A stretch of DNA of 64,000 nucleotides from NCBI GenBank assembly GCA_037953745.1, contig JBAKBP010003057.1, positions 97,593 through 161,592 of the forward strand, written 5' to 3'. The DNA is from Lithodes maja. Taxonomy: Eukaryota > Arthropoda > Malacostraca > Decapoda > Lithodidae. Of the stretch, positions 21,266 through 31,428 are shown piece after piece. Every line of letters begins with the position of its first letter. Position 1 is the stretch's first letter. Below the pieces are notes generated by a model, which was given only the letters and a program-made list of their open reading frames with translations, did not search any database and had not been told where the DNA came from. Position numbers and translations under genes: made by a program.

Positions 21266-21284
21266 ATCATAATATAAAAGAAAA

Positions 21285-22240
21285 GGCTTTGCTGCAAATC
21301 AATTCAAAGGCACCGACAAAGAAACTGATTTAGGAGTAATATTATCAAGCAATTTAAAACCCAGTGAGCATTGCAGTGAAGTAAGCAAACAATAGTATTA
21401 GTTTCATAGACAGATCATCAAAATATAGATCTGAAAAAGTTATTCTTGCCTATATAATTCACTGATTCGTCCTCACTTAGAATACTGTGTAAAGTTCTGG
21501 TCCCCATATTATCAAAATAATATAGATAAACTGGAAAGAGTCCAGCGGAGATAAACAAAACTGATTCCTAGATTAAGAAACAAGTTATATGAAGAACGTC
21601 TAAAGAAGTTAAAAACAAAATCTAACAAAAGCGAAGGTAGAGAACAGACCTAATTCAAATATCTAAAATCATTGAAGGCCTAACACATTTGGATATTAAC
21701 AAGTACTTAACAATTGATCAATCAAATTATGGTAGAGGAAACGGTTACAAGATCATCGGAAGGACGGATTAGCACATCTTTTTCAACTGAGTAGTAAACT
21801 TATGGAATGGACGATCTATCAACGTCATTAAGGGGAGATGGGCCAATTTTCTGGTCTATTAATTCATATATTCCATTATTTCTTAGTTTCTTTGCTAGAC
21901 CTCCAACAAGCTTAGAAAAACACCCCCTAGAGATAGATTTGTAAATTTTTCGGTAGCAAAATGTCCCGGCTGAAGGCCGGTTACTCTTAAAATTACAGAT
22001 TCGCTATCGCTCGCCAGGAAAAAAAAAGACACCTACTGTAAATGGCACGAAAGGTCTTAAAATTGACTCGGAAATGGGGCGAAACGTGTTAAAATCGCCA
22101 AACTAATGGGCCGAACGTCATAAAATCTGAAAACTATTGGGAGTAAGCATGAGGAAGAAGGGTGACCAGAAAACCAGCCCACCTCCCCTTAACTGTTTCT
22201 CTGGCCAAGCATTCAAAAATCGCCAAGTATCTCGCTCTCA
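21285..22240 (+). pseudogene. CR1-type LINE remnant split by a MITE
   Basis: Several-frame translation gives typical C-terminal CR1 reverse-transcriptase strings: KETDLGVILSSNLKPSEHC at about 21325, LIRPHLEYCVKFWSPYYQNN at about 21465 and KLERVQRR before 21555. LYEERLKKL and VVNLWNGRS follow downstream to 21827. Stops and frameshifts are frequent. The family A MITE (21828-22192) interrupts it, and the reading INVI|NCFSGQAFKNR continues on the far side. This is the tail of the polymerase ORF; the catalytic YADD region is absent. Confidence 0.82.
21828..22192 (+). mobile_element. Family A TTAA MITE in a LINE, 365 bp
   Basis: The left end TTAAGGGGAGATGGGC and the reverse complement of the right end, TTAAGGGGAGGTGGGC, continue as imperfect inverted repeats to TTTTCTGGTC. 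TTAA at both ends (21828-21831 and 22189-22192) is duplicated target: removing the element and one TTAA restores the LINE reading frame across the junction. Confidence 0.9.
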
Positions 22241-22640
22241 ACCCCCGACTAATGGCGTTCACAAGTGTGTGTCAAGCTTTTCTCGACAAATCTCACAAAT
22301 ATACATATATATATATATATATATATGTTAGGTAGATTAGCTACAAGCATCCCCGTAAGGGTCACTAAATCTTAAGTTGCTTGTTTTCCTTTGTACTCCT
22401 TTGTATTGGTGGCCCACTCTTGATGGCATACACTGATCACATAATTCATGAGGGGCGAGATTCTAGATGAAGCTACAGTACACATAAGGTAAGGTAAGGT
22501 AACTGTGCTCAGGTAAGGTAAATATATCAATAACTGGCAAAATTAACGAACATGTTACGGAGAATATAGTCAGAACCGGCAACAGGCTAGAACGAACGTC
22601 GAAAAAACTACAGTACAGGTGTGACGCCGCCTTAACTTTC

Positions 22641-23043
22641 CTTAGGGAGCCCACCTCGCTTTTGTTTTCTCTTTCTCTCCCTCTCTCTTTGGCTTGTATC
22701 CATTCGGCCCCTTTCAGCCTACTGCTTTAAGACGTTTACTCCCATCCAGATGTCAATATTTTCCTGGCGAGCGGAAGCGAGCCAGCATATACTGTGTGTA
22801 TATATTTTGTTTTGACAGCAAGCTAAATTTGTAAATTTTTCGATAGAAAAATTTCTCCGGCGAAGCCGGATTTCTCCATACAATGCTGGCTTGCTATCGC
22901 TCGCCAGGAAGAAATCGACACCTGGATGGGGATAAACGTCTTAAAACAGTTGACTGAATGGGACCGAATGGATACAAGCCAGGGAAAGAGAGCTATGGAA
23001 AGCTATGGAGAGAGAAAAAAAAAAAAAATATGACCCCCCCCTT
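22641..23043. mobile_element. Foldback MITE, copy 2
   Basis: Same palindromic organisation as 19854-20233, including TTAGGGAGCCCACCTCGCTT at the left, GGCTTGTATCCATTCGGCCC, CCTGGCGAGCGGAAGCGAGC and the inverted right arm ending in GACCCCCCCCTT. The DNA upstream of both copies (19740-19850 and 22525-22635) is also similar, so the pair may come from a larger segmental duplication. Confidence 0.82.
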
Positions 23044-23079
23044 CAAAATACAGAAGTCGTGTGGGGCTAAGATATTTAG

Positions 23080-23428
23080 TCGGGTACACAACATGTTGTT
23101 GTTGTTGTTGTTGTTCCCCAAGCTGCCTGGCCGAACAGCCCCAAGGCCCCGAGCAATTCCAAGGCCATAACCGAGCACCCCCACAGAACCCTCCCTGCCG
23201 ACCACAATAAAGCCTGGGTGACCGAAGCCACTCCATGGCGGGGAGCTGAGGAGGGTGCGGAAACGCCCGGGAAACCAAAGCCCCACCCAGGGCCCTGTGC
23301 CCCTCAGCAATTATGAAGAGAAAGTTGAGGGGCAAGGGAAAAATGTGACGCTTTGGCTTCCAATCTTGGTAGATTGGGAGGTCAATCCACGGAAAAGACG
23401 CCGTCACTCGAGATCGGGTACACAACAT
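23080..23428 (-). mobile_element. GC-rich short retroelement with 15-bp target duplication
   Basis: TCGGGTACACAACAT occurs at 23080-23094 and again at 23414-23428, bracketing a 319-bp insert in minus orientation that begins (on +) with a (GTT)n tract, the complement of a (CAA)n tail. The body matches 1972-2216 and extends further 5'. The 15-bp duplication and simple-sequence tail indicate target-primed reverse transcription, as for LINEs and SINEs. No clear pol III boxes are visible, so it could equally be a truncated LINE 3' end. Confidence 0.88.
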
Positions 23429-23504
23429 AAGATCAGGTAGTGTAAATTAAATCATTCCACAATGCCCGCACGTCATGTTTCCAGAGAACAGCACTCTAAA
23501 GGTA

Positions 23505-23646
23505 TTCTATTTTTTATTAATTTCACCACAACACCAAACACCTCCAATGAAATTAATGAAAGCATATATGTGATCCACCAGGATTCGAACCCGGGTTATC
23601 ACACACAGATTTTTAGACACCTTAACCATTACACCACCAAGACGGA
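23505..23646 (-). mobile_element. tRNA-related SINE fragment
   Basis: A minus-strand tRNA-like block (23572-23645) has B box GGGTTCGAATCC and A box TGGTGTAATGG, followed by the tail CATTGGAGGTGT.. as at 6066-6202. The upstream block seen in the 6-kb and 37-kb copies is not recognisable here. Confidence 0.72.
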
Positions 23647-23689
23647 TTGACTGTCGTACGAAAATTGCGATGAATGCTTTATTGTAACG

Positions 23690-24180
23690 AGACGTAATTA
23701 GGGGTTCGTCCCCTACGGGGAACCCCTATTGTAATCATTAAACCTGGGATTTCATCCAAATTCTTCTTACGCGCCAGTTTCGACGCAATAACTCCAGAAC
23801 AGCTTTTTGGATCGGGATCAAACTTTCACAAGGTGCGTTTTTGTATTGGGCAACTTTTGATATGCTAAACATCCGGCATGGCGGCCAAACAGGTCCGTGG
23901 CAGCCGATTTCCCGAAAAACTTGACGCCTAAATACCGTCTCTCCCACTCACAGGAAACGACTGGGCTTTGGCATACGCACTCCCCTACTAATGCTCCGCA
24001 AATTTTATAGAGAAGGTTTTGCTTTTGCACGTGGGTTTTTTCCCGGCAATCTTGAAAAAACCTCGAATTCCACTTAAAATTCCACATCTTGAAAACTACG
24101 CTGATGATCAAAGCCATGCTTGCGTAGTTGGGTGAGGCTCGCGATTCTGAACGTTTTGATACCAAAAAAATATAAATGGG
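23690..24180. other. Unassigned segment with a strong hairpin
   Basis: AGGGGTTC...GAACCCCT at 23699-23727 forms an 8-bp stem whose loop contains CCCCTACGGGG, a second short stem. The following 400 bp includes a 115-codon minus-strand frame (24165-23818) with no recognisable domain. The + strand text (ATAACTCCAGAACAGC, ATGGCGGCCAAACAGGTCCG) looks like repeat DNA, but I cannot place it. Confidence 0.45.
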
Positions 24181-24597
24181 TGGAATAGTTTGGCCGCAGC
24201 ATTGAAAACTGTCTATTCTTAAATAACTTTAAAACCGCATTCGCTACCCACACAAAGTTTACCGTCTACAGTCTATAGGCTTCCACGCATCCCCCAGTTT
24301 TGCTTAATAACATAATCTATTTATTATTCAGATCTATATTTTTTTGTTTTATTTAACTCTCTCAAAACAGTTCGAGTCCCTACGAATTCCAGCAATTATT
24401 TAGCCAACCTACCTATACATACCGACCCTACCAAATAATAATGATAAATTCAAATTTATTTTTGGTGAATGACAGAGTATTGGCTAAGGTTTTTAACAAT
24501 TCCTCCCTTTGCCAAATGCTTAGTTTAATAACAATGATATGGACCTTTAAAGTTTTGGCAATTGCCCGTGTGACTCGTATTTTAACCCTCCTAAAGT

Positions 24598-25180
24598 GTT
24601 ACCACGAAATACCGCTAGATCCTTTCTCAAAAGTCGCTAGCATGTTGCTACATAGCCAAACAATGTTAAGATAATGCTGCAATTTCTAAAGAGTTTTGAT
24701 TTGTTTGTTTTGCAAATTTTACAATGTAGTATGACTAGAATGTCTGAAATTTTCAAATTATCCCTAGTAAATGTCTCTAGATATAAAAGAAATGGCTGCT
24801 AGATTGAAGTAAATACCTCTACAAAGTCTACATTTAGCGGTAATATGTAGCTTTACAACTGGCAACACTGCAACCACCACCTCCCTCCCACCCTCCCAGT
24901 GTCTCCACAAAATACCGCTAGATCCTTTCTCAAAAGTCGCTAGCATGTTGCTACATAGTCAAACAATGTTAGAATAATGCTGCAAATTCTAAAGAGTTTT
25001 GGTTTGTTTGTTTTGCAAATTTTACAATGTAATATGACTAGAATGTCTGAAATTTTTAAATTATCCCTAGTAAATCTCTCTAGATATGAAAAAATGGCTT
25101 CTAAATTGAAGTAAATAGCTCTACATCTAGCGGTAATATGTAGCGATACAACTGCCAACACTGCCTAGCCCTTCCTTCCT
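24598..25180 (+). repeat. ~308-bp tandem duplication
   Basis: AAATACCGCTAGATCCTTTC, TCAAAAGTCGCTAGCATGTT and AGCGGTAATATGTAGC recur about 308 bp apart (units starting near 24600 and 24908). The copies differ by scattered substitutions and small indels. No gene. Confidence 0.88.
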
Positions 25181-26254
25181 ACCTCCCTCCTCCCTCATAT
25201 CTAGCAAATGTATCCACAACCACTCTAGTGAACTTTCGGTATTTAGTTTATTCAGCTTAATACTATTTATCCACATAAAATAGAAACCTATCACGATTGT
25301 TGTCTAATACAACCATAGACAATGCTATTACATATTATTTGAACATGATGTCGAATTTAGCAGTTGCTGTTTACCTTGAACAGTAATGACAGAACCGAAA
25401 GCTTCTCTTGCCATGTAGTACTCAAAGAAAGCAGGGTTACCCATACCGAACTGTTACCAAGTCAGAGATGCAGAGGTAACTTTCACAATGCATTATAACC
25501 CTAGACAGACACCAATATACCACTAAATCAGACAAATATCACTACAAAAAAGATAGGAAAATATTATATTAATGTCCTAGGTATTTGAAATTATGCAAAT
25601 GAGTAAAATCCATTATGATATAATGATAATGGCAATGATTAGTATCTGGCAACAGTGTTGCAATATAATTTTCTGAACGTATGCTTACTTCGGGGTATTT
25701 ATCCCTTTAATATACACATCTATCACTATTTAAATTTAATACAACCATACACAGTGCTATTACATATTATTTGAACATATATAGGATGCTCTTTCCTTTA
25801 AACCATTTTCTATTATCTATTCACAAAAAATATAGGCCTAGGGAGCGCTACCGGTAGGTACGAATTTATCAGTTCGAATTTTGATTGAGAGTGGGATTAG
25901 GCCTAGGCCTAGCCTAGGGCTTAACATGGGATACCGTTTGGGGGTTGGGAATAGACTCAGGCTGCTTTAGGCCTAATTAGGTAAAAAATAGTCAAAGCGA
26001 GACAATTGCACAGCCAACATAGCCTAGGCCTATTAAGCAAATATTTTACCAAACTACAATAGGCCTAGTCTATTCGCTGTAAGTAGGCAAGAAATCATGA
26101 CCTAGGCTATAACCTCTGTAACTAAAAAACAACTAGGCCTAGAGTGATCAAGCTAATATGTCTACCATTTGGGAAGAGTCAGTCAAGGAATAGCCTAGAT
26201 GTGGAAATTTGCAGCCAATTTGCTCTAGCCCTATTTGAGATACAGAGGTTAGAG
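25181..26254. other. No gene; TAGGCCTA-rich
   Basis: A small duplication (CTATTACATATTATTTGAACAT) lies near 25325 and 25760. From about 25835 the sequence is dense in the palindrome TAGGCCTA and in GCCTAGG/CCTAGGC words. I see no coding region. Confidence 0.55.
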
Positions 26255-27075
26255 GTCATTGTTGAGGCGCCCCCCCTCATGACATATTGTCATCATCTTA
26301 TATATTGCCAGCAGGGGGCAAATAACCGAAAAAAATAGCCGTCAAAATAGACGCGAACTTAACCACGGCGATCGACACATGTAAACATGGCGGTGGCGGG
26401 GGAGGTGTCGGACGTTTGCAATAAAGTTCCTGTCTATTTTGAATGCCATTGGATACAAAAATATGTTGAGGGGGGCTTTGCCCCCCTAACGCCCCCCCCC
26501 CCCCCCATGACATATTTTCACCATCATATATATTGCCAGCAGGGGGCAAATAACCGAAAAAATTGCCGTCAAAATAGACACCTTTATGAATAGGTTAGCC
26601 TTTAGGCTAGGCCTATCGGCAAGAGTTGCGTTGTATAGGCTATCCTAGTGTTTACTAATTTATAGGCTACCCCTTTGAAAGGACATTAGCCGGGTAGGAT
26701 GTAGTTACCGGGTGTATCGCCAGCCTTGTTTACACTACGCGTACACGTAGTGGCGTCGGACGCTTGCCATCCTTTTCCTGTCTATTTAGACTGCCTTTGG
26801 ATACAATAATATGTTGAGGTTGGGCTTTGCCCCCCTTCACCCCCCCCCCCCCCCCCCCATGACATATTGTCATCATAATATATGTTTCCAGCAGGGGGCA
26901 AATAACCAAAATAAATCTCCGTCAAAATAGACGCGAACTTAACAACGGCGATCGACAAATGTAAACATGACCCACCCCCCATGTCATGTCATCGTTATAT
27001 TGCCAGCAGGGGGCAAAATAGACAAATACACCAAAAATCGGGGTGTGGGGGCGGCAGCCCCCACCCATAATAGCC
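26255..27075 (+). repeat. Repeat cluster with CTCF-like motifs
   Basis: Three to four diverged units share C-tract-ATGACATATT, TATATTGCCAGCAGGGGGCA, AATAACCGAAAA, GTCAAAATAGACGCGAAC and GGCGATCGACA..TGTAAACATG. CCAGCAGGGGGC occurs at 26308, 26536, 26888 and 27003. That string fits the conserved CTCF core CCASYAGRKGGC. Related units lie beyond the RTE element at 30540-31000. Confidence 0.78.
26637..26692. repeat. Inverted repeat arm (partner 27097-27155)
   Basis: GGCTATCCTAGTGTTTACTA and CCCCTTTGAAAGGACATTAG occur here. Their reverse complements, CTAATGTCCTTTCAAAGGGG and TAGTAAACACTAGGATAGCC, occur at 27097-27155. The pair brackets part of the CTCF-like repeat cluster. Confidence 0.82.
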
Positions 27076-27239
27076 TACTATGATAGGTTAGGTTAGGCTA
27101 GGCTAATGTCCTTTCAAAGGGGTATAGGCCTAGTAAACACTAGGATAGCCTATACCCGGACAAAGGTAAGTCCTGCTGTAGTCTCCTTGAATGCTACCTT
27201 AAATTGTAATATTAGACTAGGCCCCCTGGGGGTTAGGGA

Positions 27240-30200
27240 ATAGAATATGCCCCACGTGCCTTCTGCGTGTCGTAAGAGGCGACTAAAGAGGTTGGGTCGG
27301 TGGGCTTGCGACCCCCACCCGGAAAAAATATCTAAGCAAAAAAAAACGAGCGAACAGCCTCGGATGCGGACGGAACCAACGTTGACGAACCACGACCGAC
27401 TAAGGACATGCCTTCGGACATTCTGAGAATGGCTACATGGAATGTTTGTGGCATGAATGATAGCACAAAAGAGAGAGAGGTTCTGGAAGTGTTAGTGAAT
27501 GCCAGGCTGGATGTATGTGGAATGACAGAGACCAAATGGAAAGGTTCAGATGTGAGAGAGTGGGAGTGTGGAATGGGTGTGTGTGCTGGAGTGAGTGAAG
27601 GAACAGCGAGAGAAGGTGCATGTTTGTTTGTAAGTAGCAAATGGAAGGAATGTGTAAGAGAGTATGGGTCTGTGGGTTCAAGGATTGTGTGGATGAGAAT
27701 GAAAGTAGGAATACAAACGTGGGTGATTGTATGCGTGTATGCCCCGACAGAGGATATACTTGAAAGAAAGAAAGAGGAGTTCTGGATGAATGTGGAGGCG
27801 TGCCTGGAGAAGTTTGACAAGAACGAAAGAATATTTCTGATTGGAGATATGAATGGTAAGGTGGGTGATAGGAAAGTTGAGGGAGTGGTGGGAGGATGGG
27901 GGGTACCATCAGAGGTGAATGGGAATGGTAGTGCACTTGTGGACGTATGTGTGGGGAGGAGGCTGTGGATAGCCAACACCTTCTTCTGACACAGAATGAT
28001 CCACAGGTACACGTGGAAACGGATGTTGACGATGAAGGATAAGACAGTGGTGGAACGAAAGTCATTGATTGATTATGTATGTGTGGATGAACGAATGAAG
28101 AAATCTGTGATGGATGCTAGGGTGTATAGGGGTATTGGAGGGGGTCTGTCTGATCATTATGTAGTGGTAGCTAAGGTTAGGATACAAAAGAAGTGGGTGA
28201 GGAGAGCGGGAGGGAGGCGAGAGGAGGGTGGAATGGTGAGGAGGGTGGAGAGGTTGCAGGAGGAGGAAGTCAGGGAGGAGTACAGGAGAGCAGTGGAAAG
28301 ACGACTAGGTGGGTTCGACCTGGAAGTTATGGAGGAAGTGGAGGAGATGAGCAAGGTGTTTAAGGATGAGATCTGTGCAGCATGTGAGGAGGTGTGTGGA
28401 GTGAGGAGAAGAGGGAGGGGAGTGAAAGGTACAGCATGGTGGACAGAAGAGGTAAGAATAGCTGTGGAAGAAAAGAAGAAAGCATATAGAGAGTGGTTGG
28501 GTAGTAGAGGGAATGAAGATTCCGAGAGACAGAAATGAGCGAGGTACGTGGAGAGTAAGAGGGTGGTGAAGAGAGTAGTGAAGGAAAGTAAGAGAAGAGT
28601 AGATGAGGAATTTGGAAGGAATCTGAGTGTAAAATGGAGGGAGAGTAAGAAACTGTTCTGGAAAGAAGTCAAGAAAGTTAGGGAAGGTAGCAAGGGAAAC
28701 AGTAAGGGTGTAAAAGATAAGAATGGGAGAATGCTAGCCGAGAAGCAAGAGAGAGTCGAAAGATGGAGGGAGTACTTCAGTGAGTTGCTAAATGAAAGGA
28801 ATGAAGAGCCAGCAAACATAGCTGGATATGGTATGGGAGGGAGAAGAAGAGAAGTAGTGGAGGAGGAGGTGGGGATCAGGAGGTCAGAAGTGTGGGAAGC
28901 CATGAAAAGAGTGAAGTTGGGGAAAGCACCAGGAACAGATGGAGTGTGTGGGGAAATGTTGAGGTATGGTGGTGAGATAGTGATAGAATGGGTATGGAAA
29001 ATGTGCAAACTAGCATGGGAGAAGGGGAGTGCACCCGATGACTGGAAGACTGGCATAATAGTCCCCCAAAATAAGGGCAAAGGGGAAAGAGGAGTGTGTG
29101 GTAACCACCGAGGAATATGTCTTCTAAGCGTAGTAGGGAAGGTATACAGTAGGGTAGTGATTGAGAGAGTGAGAGTGAGAACGGAGAAATGGATAGGCGA
29201 CGAGCAGGGAGGCTTTAGGAAGGGAAGAGGATGTGTAGATCAGATTTTTACCCTGAATTGTGTTGTGGAGAAGTATCTGGAGAAGAAACAAAAGGTGTAT
29301 GTTGCCTTTATGGACTTGGAGAAGGCCTATGACAGAGTGGATAGAGAAGGTTTGTGGAAAGTACTTAGAATATACGGAGTAGAGGGCAAGTTGCTGAAAG
29401 CAGTGAAGAGCATGTATGAGGGTGCAAAGGCGGCAGTACATGTGGAGAGTGAGCAGAGCGAGTTCTTTGACCTGAATGTTGGTTTGAAACAGGGGTGTGT
29501 GATGTCCCCGTGGTTGTTTACTGTATATATGGATGGAGTTATGAAAGAAATACTATCAAGAGCAGTGGATGTTGGTGTATCGCTGAAAAGGGAGGGAATT
29601 GAGTGGAAGCTACCTATACTGCTGTTTGCGGATGATACAGTTCTGATGAGTGATAATGAATGGGAGTTGCAGGGTCTGGTAAATGAGTTTGGAACAGTGT
29701 GCGAAAAACGGAATTTGAAGGTAAATACGGGGAAGAGCAAGGTTATGGTCTTCGAAAGGGGTGAAGTCACAGAGTGTGAGATGAAGCTGAACGGTCAGGC
29801 TATGGAGATCGTCAACTCTTTTAAGTATCTGGCCAGTGTGTTGAGTAAAGATGGGACTATGGATGAAGAGGTGCGGGAGAGGGTACAACAGGGGAAGAGG
29901 GTTGTAGGAACGCTAAAAGCAGTAACAAGAAATAGGGTGGTCAGTATGGAAGTGAAGAAGTCCTTGCATGACAGTGTGGTAATCCCGACACTGACTTACG
30001 GAAGCGAAGCATGGACGTTGGTTGAGAGACTCAGACCAAGAGTGAGAGCAGTGGAAATGAATTACTTAAGGAGTGCGTGCGGAATTACATGGAGGGATAG
30101 ACAGACTAATGAGGAAGTAAGAAGGAGGTGTGGTGTGGAGGTAGATGTGCTGGAAAGTGTGAAAAGGAACAACTTGAGATGGTTCGGCCATATGGAACGT

Positions 30201-30435
30201 ATGGAAAGCGAGAGAATGACTAAGAGGGTGTACGAGAGCGAGGTGGAGGGACAGAGGGGGAGAGGTAGACCGAATATGAGGTGGAAGGATGGAGTGAGGA
30301 ACTACATGAATGAAGGCGGTGCTGGTTGGGGGGAGGGGCGTCGACTGACTGGGGACAGAGGTGCATGGGGCGGTTCGTTCGTGGCCACCCCTTCGGGGAT
30401 CACGGCGTCAGGCAATAGATAGATAGATAGATAGA
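27240..30435 (+). mobile_element. RTE-type non-LTR retrotransposon
   Basis: The 5' UTR (27240-27407) contains CGTAAGAGGCGACTAAA, a string I associate with RTE leaders. A single long coding frame follows, and the 3' end is CACGGCGTCAGGCAATAG plus a (GATA)n-type tetranucleotide run (about 30417-30435). RTE elements characteristically have short 3' ends with simple-repeat tails. It sits between two clusters of CTCF-like repeats. Confidence 0.88.
27408..30422 (+). pseudogene. RTE endonuclease-reverse transcriptase, two in-frame TGA
   Basis: One frame of 1,004 codons encodes an APE-type endonuclease and a reverse transcriptase that nick target DNA and copy the element RNA. Endonuclease motifs in order are MATWNVCGMND (N12), TETKWKG, VCVYAP, LIGDMNGKVG and GLSDHYVV (D249, H250). 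RT motifs are LGKAPGTDGV, LEKAYDRV, GLKQGCVMSPWLF and LLFADDTVLMSD (FADD, 740-743). The C-terminal TYGSEAWTL and LRWFGHMERM are typical of RTE. The start is the ATG at 27408. In-frame TGA codons at 27987-27989 and 28536-28538 break it. Both are explained by CGA-to-TGA change, and the frame resumes at once after each, so no indel is needed. This copy is almost certainly inactive; everything else, including the active-site residues seen, looks intact. Confidence 0.9.
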
Positions 30436-30539
30436 CTAGGCCTAGCCTATAGATAAAATAGCTTAGCCTACTCATTTATTATAGCCTATAATATAGGCCT
30501 AGCCGGGCAGAATGTAGAGTTCGGGAATACCGCCACCAA

Positions 30540-31010
30540 TGTTTACACTCCGCAGAGCGGCGACGAAAGCTTGCCATCATGTTCCCGTCCATTTTGAATG
30601 CCGTTCGATACAATAATATGTTGAGGGGGGCAAACACCCCCATGACATATTGTCATCATCATATAATTTGCCAGCAGGGGGCAAATAGGCCTAACCAAAC
30701 TGCGGCGATCGACCATGTAAACATGACGGCGGCGACGGCGGTGGACACTTGCGAAGCCTTGCGATCATGTTCCCGTCTATTTTGACTGCCATTGGATACA
30801 ATAATATGTTGAGGGAAGGGCTTTGCAGCAATTGTTTTGGTTGTTTGCCCCCTACTGGCAATATATATGATGATGATAACATGTCATGGGGGGGTGAGGG
30901 GGGGCTTCCAACATATTATTGTATCGAATGGCATTCAAATTAGACGGGAACATTATCCCAAGCATCCAACGCCGACACCGCCGCGGCTGCTGAAGAACAA
31001 GGAAGTTAGC
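30540..31010. repeat. Inverted CTCF-like repeat pair
   Basis: The left arm (about 30577-30690) and right arm (about 30840-30965) are reverse complements: GATACAATAATATGTTGAGG against CAACATATTATTGTATCGAA. Each carries a CTCF-like core, CCAGCAGGGGGC at 30671 on + and CCAGTAGGGGGC at 30847-30858 on the minus strand. The units are homologous to those at 26255-27075. Confidence 0.8.
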
Positions 31011-31109
31011 AATAGGTTTCATTGTGAACTGGAGGAAATTAATAGAAATAAGGAAGCTAGGCCTAGCGATGTAAATAGTCAATGGAATTTCCTTAATAAT
31101 GACAATTAT

Positions 31110-31300
31110 ATGTATAGGTATAAAGTAAAAACAATATATTTTACATAATTTATTGCATATCTTACATATTTAAACAAATATATATTAAAAATAGTTTAAC
31201 CACACCACTGAGTTCCCCCAAAATACAATAGGGCTGGCCTGAAGAATTAGATCAAGATGGACAACCAATCAACACATGATAGGTAGGGAAGGGCAGGTTA
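31110..31300 (+). repeat. Paralogous segment (empty site of the 35.9-kb MITE)
   Basis: ACAATATATTTTACATAATT, GCATATCTTACATATTTAA, then AATAGTTTAACCACACCACT and GGGCTGGCCTGAAGAATTAG match 35850-36520 with the difference that the later copy has 477 bp inserted at the TTAA. Confidence 0.88.
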
Positions 31301-31428
31301 ACAACGGCGATCGACAAATGTAAACATGACGACCGTACACTCGGAAACTACATCTATCCCCATTAGCCTAACCTAACAACCTTACCTAACCTATCCTAGT
31401 ATTATGGGTGGAGGCTGCCGCCCCCTAG

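Noticed and set aside
23818..24165. 115-codon ORF as a host gene
   Set aside because: No recognisable domain, promoter or splice context; kept only as an unassigned segment.
27083..27110. Telomeric (TTAGG)n
   Set aside because: Only two to three units (also about 31375-31400 inverted); too short to be more than chance in this TAGG-rich DNA.
27987..28538. Programmed TGA recoding in the RTE frame
   Set aside because: Both stops fit ordinary CGA-to-TGA decay; no recoding structure was recognised.
27332..29080. Large minus-strand ORFs (226, 210 and 307 codons)
   Set aside because: Shadows of the RTE coding strand, which has the recognisable endonuclease and RT motifs.
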